Source of the DNA: Methanothrix sp.
GTDB taxonomy: Archaea > Halobacteriota > Methanosarcinia > Methanotrichales > Methanotrichaceae
DNA: 11,599 bases
Assembly (NCBI GenBank): GCA_003162615.1
Contig: PMNG01000060.1
Coordinates: forward strand, 1-11,599
Reading direction: 5' to 3'
Part shown: positions 6,687 through 11,599 of the stretch, in pieces
Numbering within the stretch: the stretch's first letter is position 1
Layout of the letters: the number at the start of each line of letters is the position of its first letter
Notes under the pieces: generated by a model
What the model was told of the DNA's origin: nothing
The model's database searches: none
The model's input: the letters and a program-made list of their open reading frames with translations, nothing else
Translations under genes and position numbers: made by a program

Positions 6687-7658
6687 TTGCCAATCCTATC
6701 TGGTGCAGGGGGTTTAGATACGGATTATGTTGTTCACATCAATGATGACACAGAGGAGGTCAAGCCCATAGTGCTTCGGCTCCTCCCAGGTGAGGAGACC
6801 ATCTTCGAGCTGCGGATTGTAAACCATGGTGAACCTTCCAACATCTCCGTTGATGCCAGCCCCCCTCTCATCAAGGCCATGCGCCTCAAAAGATCCAACC
6901 ATTATGTGGTGCAGGAGGAGGTGATCCCAGTCCTGGCCAGAATGCCCGATAATGTGGAGAGGGTTGACGGCGAGCTTCTTGTCACCGGCGAGAGCGGCAC
7001 CAGCAGGGTGCCCATCTCCCTCGTAAGGGATGCAGAAGACTTTGATGGTGCGGGCACCTACAAAGAAGATGAGGCAGATTCCCTTGAGATCAAAGACGAC
7101 TACGACGCATATGATGACGAGGATAAAGAGGGCTTGGAAGAAAGAGAACCATCGGATCCGGACGTCGATTCCTCTGGCGACCAAGACTACCAGAACTACA
7201 GAACTCCGCCCCGCCGAGGGGGCGTAACCGGCGACGGGATTGCTCCTGAGCGACGGGGTCATCGTGATCACGGACCTTATGCCGAGCACGAGGAGAGCCG
7301 ATATTGGAGCGATCCAGGCGACCGCCACGGGGAGGGCAAAAATTACGACCAGCCTTACGTCGCTGAAAAAGATATTCCTTATCAATCCTTGGGCAGCGAT
7401 GACTCTTCGAGCCAAGAGCTCTCAAATCCTAGCCCGGACGAAGTGGCGGAGGACGACGTAGAGACAAGAGGCGGGCTCTTTGGGCTGGACATCGTTTCGG
7501 AACAGATAGTTCCGATCATCATGTTTGTCATGATAATAGTTGTTTTAGGCCTCACATTCTACACATCAACCATACCGGAGTTCCTGGGGGCTCTGACGTC
7601 ATCAATACTGATCGTTACCCTTATCATATACGGAGCGGCTACGCTCCTGAAGGCGTGA
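6687..7658 (+). CDS. Membrane-anchored protein with N-terminal beta domain and long acidic linker
   Basis: Function unknown. As read from TTG 6687 the protein has 323 residues. It has a beta-rich N-terminal domain (about 12-114, with VKPIVLRLLPGEETIFELRI, VNHGEP and NHYVVQEE), a long hydrophilic linker (about 115-262) dense in D, E, S, R and H and probably disordered, and two C-terminal membrane helices (about 273-292 and 300-320) joined by a short loop. There is no signal peptide, so the N-terminal domain is probably cytoplasmic and tail-anchored. The layout recalls small conserved euryarchaeal membrane proteins of the haloarchaeal DUF7524 kind, but with a much longer linker; that link is from memory. 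The start is doubtful: no in-frame ATG or GTG precedes the conserved part, and the TATA box predicts a start near 6703. It lies 3 nt upstream of pyrG. Confidence 0.7.
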   Translation: MPILSGAGGLDTDYVVHINDDTEEVKPIVLRLLPGEETIFELRIVNHGEPSNISVDASPPLIKAMRLKRSNHYVVQEEVIPVLARMPDNVERVDGELLVTGESGTSRVPISLVRDAEDFDGAGTYKEDEADSLEIKDDYDAYDDEDKEGLEEREPSDPDVDSSGDQDYQNYRTPPRRGGVTGDGIAPERRGHRDHGPYAEHEESRYWSDPGDRHGEGKNYDQPYVAEKDIPYQSLGSDDSSSQELSNPSPDEVAEDDVETRGGLFGLDIVSEQIVPIIMFVMIIVVLGLTFYTSTIPEFLGALTSSILIVTLIIYGAATLLKA

Positions 7659-7661
7659 GTT

Positions 7662-9266
7662 ATGAGATATATTGTGGTCACAGGCGGGGTCATGAGCGGC
7701 CTCGGAAAAGGCATTACTGCCGCGTCCATCGGTCGACTGCTCATGAACAGGGGATATAAAGTAACGGCCATAAAGATAGATCCGTATATCAACATAGACG
7801 CAGGGCTGATGAGCCCATTCCAGCATGGGGAGGTCTTCGTCCTGAAGGATGGGGGCGAGGTGGACCTGGACCTAGGCAACTACGAACGGTTCCTGGACGT
7901 CGAGCTGACCCGCGACCACAACATAACAACGGGAAAGGTGTACAGCACCGTCATAGAGAAGGAACGCCGGGGCGAGTACCTGGGTAAGACCGTCCAGATC
8001 ATACCCCACATCACAGAAGAGATCAAGAGGCTCATCCGCCAGGTGTCCAGAGATGGCGGGTGCGAGATCTGTCTGATCGAGGTCGGAGGCACTGTAGGCG
8101 ACATAGAGTCGATGCCATTCCTGGAGGCCATGAGGCAGCTCCGGTATGAGGAGTCGGGTAACATCTTCTTCGTCCACGTTACCCTGGCCCCATCGACCAT
8201 GGATGGCGAACAGAAGACAAAGCCGACGCAGCACAGCGTGAAGGAGATGAGGGAGCTTGGGCTGCGCCCTGACATGATAGCGGTGCGGTGCGAGAAGCCC
8301 TTGCTTGAGGAGACAAAGCACAAGATAGCTCACTTCTGCGACGTCCCCGTGGAGGCGGTCATAAGCTGTCACGATGCAGACGACATCTACAAGGTCCCCC
8401 TGGAGCTGGAGGCCGAAGGGCTGACCACATACCTCATGAAGGCAATGAGGCTATGGCCGCTGGAGGAGCGCAAGGAGTGGGACGAGCTGGTCAAGAAGAT
8501 GGACCAGGTGGAGGGCAAAGTCCGGGTGGCAATCGTCGGCAAGTACACCATCGGATCTCAGTGCGCCGACCCAATGGAGGACGCCTACCTGTCCATTCGT
8601 GAGTCTTTGAAGCATGCAGGCATCGAGGCGGGCGTCAAGCCGGAGATCACCTGGGTGGACTCAGAGGCGCTGGAAGAGGGCGCGCCTGAGCTGATGCTAA
8701 GAGATGTGGATGGAATTCTCGTGCCCGGAGGCTTCGGCTCGCGGGGCACAGAAGGGAAGGTCAAGGCCGTCACCTTTGCCAGAGAGAGGAAGATACCTTT
8801 CCTCGGAATCTGCTTTGGGATGCAGCTTGCAGTCGTCGAGTTCGCCAGGAACGTCTGTGGCCTGGAGGGAGCCAACAGCACCGAGTTCGGGCCCACGCCC
8901 CATCCCGTGATCGCCCTGCTGCCGGAGCAGGAGAAGATCAGGCAGATGGGAGCGACCATGCGCTTGGGCAACTATCCAGCCCACCTGAAAGAGGGCAGCA
9001 TGGCCCACAAGATCTATGGAACCTCGGACATCGTCGAGCGCCACAGGCACAGGTACGAGGTAAACCCAGAATACATCTCGCAGATCGAAGAGAAAGGCAT
9101 GATCTTCTCAGGGACCAACATGGACTTGATGGAGATCTGCGAGATACCGGAGCATCCTTTCTTCTTCGGATCGCAGTTCCACCCGGAGATGAAGTCCAGG
9201 CCGGGCAGGCCGTCGCCACCGTTCCTGGCTTTTGTGGAGGCGATGAAGAGTAAGAGAAGGACGTAA
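7662..9266 (+). CDS. pyrG: CTP synthase
   Basis: PyrG makes CTP from UTP, ATP and glutamine, the last step of pyrimidine nucleotide synthesis. The amidoligase domain (1 to about 270) has the P-loop GGVMSGLGKGITAASIG, KIDPYINIDAG, SPFQHGEVFV, GEVDLDLGNYERF (Mg2+/ATP site) and IEVGGTVGDIES (E140). The class I glutamine amidotransferase domain (about 287-530) has GGFGSRG, the nucleophile C384 in LGICFGMQ, and H507/E509 in FHPEMKSRP. The length of 534 residues is normal. The start follows the upstream stop by 3 nt with GGCGTGA nearby, so it is co-transcribed and probably coupled to the membrane protein gene. A hairpin terminator overlaps its stop codon. Confidence 0.98.
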   Translation: MRYIVVTGGVMSGLGKGITAASIGRLLMNRGYKVTAIKIDPYINIDAGLMSPFQHGEVFVLKDGGEVDLDLGNYERFLDVELTRDHNITTGKVYSTVIEKERRGEYLGKTVQIIPHITEEIKRLIRQVSRDGGCEICLIEVGGTVGDIESMPFLEAMRQLRYEESGNIFFVHVTLAPSTMDGEQKTKPTQHSVKEMRELGLRPDMIAVRCEKPLLEETKHKIAHFCDVPVEAVISCHDADDIYKVPLELEAEGLTTYLMKAMRLWPLEERKEWDELVKKMDQVEGKVRVAIVGKYTIGSQCADPMEDAYLSIRESLKHAGIEAGVKPEITWVDSEALEEGAPELMLRDVDGILVPGGFGSRGTEGKVKAVTFARERKIPFLGICFGMQLAVVEFARNVCGLEGANSTEFGPTPHPVIALLPEQEKIRQMGATMRLGNYPAHLKEGSMAHKIYGTSDIVERHRHRYEVNPEYISQIEEKGMIFSGTNMDLMEICEIPEHPFFFGSQFHPEMKSRPGRPSPPFLAFVEAMKSKRRT

Positions 9267-9289
9267 TCTTCTCTTTTCGGTTTTGTTTG
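9252..9289 (+). terminator. Hairpin plus T-rich terminator after pyrG
   Basis: AAGAGAAG (9252-9259) and CTTCTCTT (9268-9275) form a perfect 8-bp inverted repeat around an 8-nt spacer that contains the pyrG stop codon TAA. It is followed by TT, CGG and the T-rich run TTTTGTTT to 9288. It marks the end of the pyrG unit and the boundary with the AT-rich segment. Confidence 0.65.
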
Positions 9290-9306
9290 CAGATTAACTT
9301 ATTAAA

Positions 9307-9314
9307 TTATATAT
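9307..9314 (+). promoter_or_regulatory. TATA box for the HEPN gene pair
   Basis: TTATATAT, within AAATTATATATG, is centred about 23-26 nt upstream of the TTG at 9333. This suits a leaderless or nearly leaderless transcript starting at that codon. Confidence 0.5.
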
Positions 9315-9332
9315 GCATCGTGAAGTGATTGC

Positions 9333-10046
9333 TTGAATTGTGGCTCAAAAAATAATCCTGTGATTAATGATTGGTTCTCAGCCAATATTAACTATGAGGG
9401 GCAAGGAAAAGCGATTTTTTCCAATCCGCCATTAGTGGTAGAAGGGTATGTCAAAATTAAATTTGATGAGTTTGGGAACTATTTAGTTATAATGAATGTA
9501 GAGGAGGTCGACACAGAATCATCATCAGATAGATCAGATAGACCAAATATACCACCAGAATTTAAAAAGCTATCCTTGATGGCACAATTGAGTGGCGAAA
9601 AGCCAGTGATGCAGCATATAGAAGGAACAAAGAATGTAGCTAAATGGAAGTGGTCAATTACTGGAGGTAGAATAAATCCGTGCGAAAAATTAAAGGTTGT
9701 TACTCTCGATGGGGTCTTCATAGCAAACAAAAATATTAATTATAACATTCAAACTGATTTAAATAAGAAGAACGAGTTTAATGTCCAGTCTAATGCCCAA
9801 TTAGAATTCCATTTTACGAGTTCCGTTTTCTATATCGATGAACCTTTTGAAGCTAAGTATTGGGTTCTCCCTCTTATAAATTTTGTATCAGATTTTATGG
9901 ATTATTGTCCCGATCTTGATTCCCATCCTCTTCGTATATACTCTTCGCCAACAGATCCGGAGGACTCAGCTAAAAATAATGAACCAATATCGAAGATACA
10001 AGAAACCCTCATGTCCGATTGGACACCCATGAGTCATAAAAATTGA
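9333..10046 (+). CDS. Unknown protein, probable N-terminal part of a split HEPN/ApeA-like protein
   Basis: There is no confident family match for this 237-residue product alone. It is beta-rich with no signal peptide or membrane helix; notable stretches are INYEGQGKAIFSNPPLVVEG, YVKIKFDEFGNYLVIMNVEE, WKWSITGG and KYWVLPLINFVSDFMDY. TTG 9333 is the only start before residue 54 (the first in-frame ATG) and sits about 25 nt after a TATA box. The gene is AT-rich with A/T-ending codons, unlike the upstream core genes. It stops at 10044 with a second in-frame TGA at 10053, and the same frame then reopens and runs into the next gene. A one-base deletion in the A5 run at 10038-10042 would carry translation past the stop. 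I infer that it is the front half of a single defence-like protein. Confidence 0.6.
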   Translation: MNCGSKNNPVINDWFSANINYEGQGKAIFSNPPLVVEGYVKIKFDEFGNYLVIMNVEEVDTESSSDRSDRPNIPPEFKKLSLMAQLSGEKPVMQHIEGTKNVAKWKWSITGGRINPCEKLKVVTLDGVFIANKNINYNIQTDLNKKNEFNVQSNAQLEFHFTSSVFYIDEPFEAKYWVLPLINFVSDFMDYCPDLDSHPLRIYSSPTDPEDSAKNNEPISKIQETLMSDWTPMSHKN

Positions 10047-10089
10047 CGGGAATGAAGGGGATTTTCATATCAAAATCAAAATAATCGAC

Positions 10090-10097
10090 TTATAATT
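10090..10097 (+). promoter_or_regulatory. Possible internal TATA box before the HEPN ORF
   Basis: TTATAATT is centred about 22 nt before the TTG at 10116. It could drive separate leaderless expression of the HEPN part, but the surrounding DNA is AT-rich and such matches are easy to find by chance. Confidence 0.25.
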
Positions 10098-10115
10098 TTT
10101 CGCTTCTTAAACCAA

Positions 10116-11207
10116 TTGGGATTTATTGAACGCTTATATAACTACGATAAAAATAAGAAACAATTGCTTGATGGACAAACGCAAAGTATAGTGACTTCGC
10201 TCATGGTTGGGGAGATCGGTTCAAAACCTATTGCTAATTTTGATGATTTAAAAGATTGGTTTCCATTTCAGTTTCTTGATCTGCTAGGTCTTGCTTCTGG
10301 CACTGAAATTGGCGCTCCCTGGATTGAATTCCGAGATTCCAGAGGTAGACTTGTTCAACGCTTCCATGTAAGTTTAAATAGCCCTTGGTATTCAAGTGGA
10401 CATATCGCAATTGATGAAAGTGTTCACCATGGCATAGGCTCATTACTAACTCAATCTCAATATTCGTTGCATAGGGGCAATGCTTACTTAACTGCAACTT
10501 TAAAGCACCTTGTTCGAAGTGGAATGAATAAATTGCTCTTTGAGGATACAATGGCACATCTTTTTCAATCGTTCGATTGTTTGTGCGAAGTACATGAGTT
10601 AAACGTTCAGAGGTTGGCTAATAGATTGAACCATTCCCAAAAAGATTGGGTGAAACGAGCGATAGCTTATTTTGTGGAAAAAATTCGATCTCAAAGTAAG
10701 GTTACAGCAAATTTAGATCAAAGGAACGTGCTAGAAAAAATTGCAAATAGAATACAAAATGCGGACAATACTGATAGAGATTTTGGCCTTGCAGTTATTG
10801 ATCTAATATCGCTATTTGGTTTGCCAGATGCTAATATAGTTGATGCCTATTACCAAAAATTTCCTCGCAGGGATGGTAAATCATGGTGTGATGTTCTATC
10901 GCACTATCGCGGTGTGGTAATGCATTCAAGCTATTTTGATTTTGAAAGGGGTGCTTATGATTTTCAAGACGTAGCTATGATACGAGATCATCTTCACGAT
11001 ATCCTAATTAGGATTGTTCTCAAAATGCTTTATTATAACGGAACCTACCAAAAAGCAATACCAAGCCCGGTAGGTAGATATCCCTTGGATTGGGTAAACT
11101 CCAATACTCAGGCAGTGGAATTAGGATATAAATCGAATCTATTGGATTCCATTGTTCCCGAAATTTTATCAATCGAACTTGTTACCGATTTTCACGAGAA
11201 GCAATAG
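10116..11207 (+). CDS. HEPN-domain protein, ApeA-like (probable C-terminal part of a split gene)
   Basis: The C-terminal region (about 160-315) is helical and contains R265-x4-H270 in LSHYRGVVMHSSYFDF, the R-x4-6-H signature of HEPN ribonucleases. This is followed by a long helix, RDHLHDILIRIVLKMLYY. The part before it (about 25-135) looks like the end of a sensor domain: TSLMVGEIG, DWFPFQFLDLLGLASGTEIG and APWIEFRDSRGRLVQRFHV. Sensor plus C-terminal HEPN is the layout of ApeA-type antiphage proteins, about 600 residues long; this ORF has 363 and the one before it 237. TTG 10116 has no ribosome-binding site, and its frame is open upstream to 10056, encoding plausible protein (RLIIFRFLNQ). The start is probably an artefact of a broken frame. 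RNase activity and a defence role are inferred from the motif and fold class only. Confidence 0.6.
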   Translation: MGFIERLYNYDKNKKQLLDGQTQSIVTSLMVGEIGSKPIANFDDLKDWFPFQFLDLLGLASGTEIGAPWIEFRDSRGRLVQRFHVSLNSPWYSSGHIAIDESVHHGIGSLLTQSQYSLHRGNAYLTATLKHLVRSGMNKLLFEDTMAHLFQSFDCLCEVHELNVQRLANRLNHSQKDWVKRAIAYFVEKIRSQSKVTANLDQRNVLEKIANRIQNADNTDRDFGLAVIDLISLFGLPDANIVDAYYQKFPRRDGKSWCDVLSHYRGVVMHSSYFDFERGAYDFQDVAMIRDHLHDILIRIVLKMLYYNGTYQKAIPSPVGRYPLDWVNSNTQAVELGYKSNLLDSIVPEILSIELVTDFHEKQ

Positions 11208-11215
11208 GTGTCTCA

Positions 11216-11314
11216 TAGAGTCGAGGCCCAGCACCTTCGCCCGCTCCTTGGTATAATCTCCTCACCAAAGTCGAAGCCTTGACCTTTCGCAATGTTCTCT
11301 TTGAGTTGAGCGGA
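11216..11314 (-). pseudogene. Possible decayed fragment of a sugar-nucleotidyltransferase-like gene
   Basis: A 33-codon minus-strand frame between two stops reads KENIAKGQGFDFGEEIIPR in its middle. Another frame then continues with ERAKVLGLDSMRH at about 11247-11209. FDFG-x-x-IIP followed by a short gap and a VxGx segment recalls nucleotidyltransferases such as GlgC-like enzymes. A frameshift is needed and no start is visible, so it would be a remnant. It abuts the end of the HEPN gene. The match is short and from memory. Confidence 0.22.
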
Positions 11315-11411
11315 TCAATTTTGAGGATGACCAGAAGGCCAGAAAGAGAACGGTCGATATAACGGACATAAGGAAGAGCCCCAGTTCTTGGACATGTAGC
11401 CTGTTACGCTG
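11265..11411 (-). pseudogene. Possible fragment of a membrane protein
   Basis: A 49-codon minus-strand frame with no good start contains a hydrophobic segment, LGLFLMSVISTVLFLAFW, followed by a basic stretch, SSSKLIRSTQRE. This looks like the last membrane helix and tail of a larger protein. It overlaps the other putative remnant in a different frame, and either or both may be chance. Confidence 0.15.
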
Positions 11412-11599
11412 CTACTAGGTATCCAACGAGGTGCCATCCGAACGGGCATAATTAGTAAAGGAAAACCCATAAGCTTGCCTTCTTATTTCATCGATATTCT
11501 GTCATCAGCTTTGGACATCAATAAGCTACTCACAAGTGATCTTTATCTTGTGAATCTATCGTTCAGTTCTTCTTTTCGGTAGTCTCCCTATTTTGTGTT

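Larger units (their letters stand above)
11208..11599. other. Gene-free right flank
   Basis: No intact gene, tRNA or repeat array is seen in these 392 bases. The stretch from 11208 to about 11430 is less AT-rich than the HEPN gene and holds the weak minus-strand coding traces listed separately. The rest is AT-rich. TCACAAG (11530-11536) and CTTGTGA (11547-11553) form a perfect 7-bp inverted repeat around a 10-nt loop. It lacks a long T-run directly after it, so a terminator role is uncertain. Confidence 0.5.

Noticed and set aside
7090..7425. Several long open frames on both strands across the linker of the membrane protein gene.
   Set aside because: They are shadows. The plus-strand frame has a coherent architecture with membrane helices, while the others have no family pattern or ribosome-binding sites.
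11403..11490. A short minus-strand ATG frame beginning MGFPLLIMPVRM (ATG at about 11472).
   Set aside because: It is about 51 codons long, has no ribosome-binding site and an unconvincing composition (many Pro, Ser and Trp), and it overlaps other weak traces.
9268..11580. Similar pyrimidine strings CTTCTCTTTTCGGT (9268-9281) and CTTCTTTTCGGT (11569-11580) flanking the AT-rich block, as possible insertion-site repeats.
   Set aside because: They differ by a 2-base gap, are low-complexity T-rich strings, and the first is part of the pyrG terminator. There is no integrase or matching structure, so chance is more likely.
9252..11599. Search for an insertion sequence, CRISPR array or toxin-antitoxin pair in the accessory part.
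   Set aside because: There is no transposase motif, no regularly spaced repeats and no small antitoxin-like ORF next to the HEPN gene. The 237-residue partner is far larger than a typical MNT antitoxin and lacks its GSxxxxG...D motif.

Overview
The window looks like a chromosome segment from a methanogenic archaeon of the Methanosarcinales, probably Methanothrix (Methanosaeta)-like. The taxon is inferred from gene content and style. The genes include a Nop5-family RNP protein, an archaeal RPA with its associated OB protein, both subunits of DNA topoisomerase VI, a Trm112-type zinc protein and an archaeal-style PyrG. The promoters are archaeal TATA boxes, several of them about 25 nt upstream of near-leaderless starts.

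Layout. At the left edge, the first codons of a minus-strand gene for a secreted or membrane protein run off the window (1-44). Next comes a minus-strand nop5-like gene (94-969). It is divergent from a plus-strand pair, RPA (1084-2316) and the RPA-associated protein (2318-3196), and one palindromic TATA element may drive both directions. A second unit follows: a stand-alone Lrp/AsnC ligand-binding (RAM) domain, top6B and top6A (3243-6409), tightly packed. A small Trm112-like gene (6467-6649) has its own TATA box. A membrane-anchored protein with a long acidic linker (6687-7658) sits 3 nt upstream of pyrG (7662-9266), which ends in a clear hairpin plus T-rich terminator.

To the right of that terminator the DNA changes character. 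It is AT-rich, with different codon use. Two same-frame ORFs (9333-10046 and 10116-11207) look like the front and back halves of one roughly 620-residue HEPN protein with an R-x4-H motif, in the style of ApeA/abortive-infection proteins. Removing one A from an A5 run and adding one A to a nearby A4 run joins them into a single reading frame through the 69-nt gap. This is therefore a gene recently broken by two indels, an assembly problem, or a truly split defence-like system. The final 390 bases hold no intact gene, only weak traces of decayed coding sequence on the minus strand.

How the genes fit together. RPA and its partner protect single-stranded DNA. Topoisomerase VI (B is the ATPase, A the cleavage subunit) relaxes and decatenates DNA. 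PyrG makes CTP. Nop5 and Trm112 belong to RNA modification and translation. The left 9.2 kb is thus ordinary core information-processing DNA, and the right 2.3 kb is an accessory insert-like segment carrying the HEPN gene.
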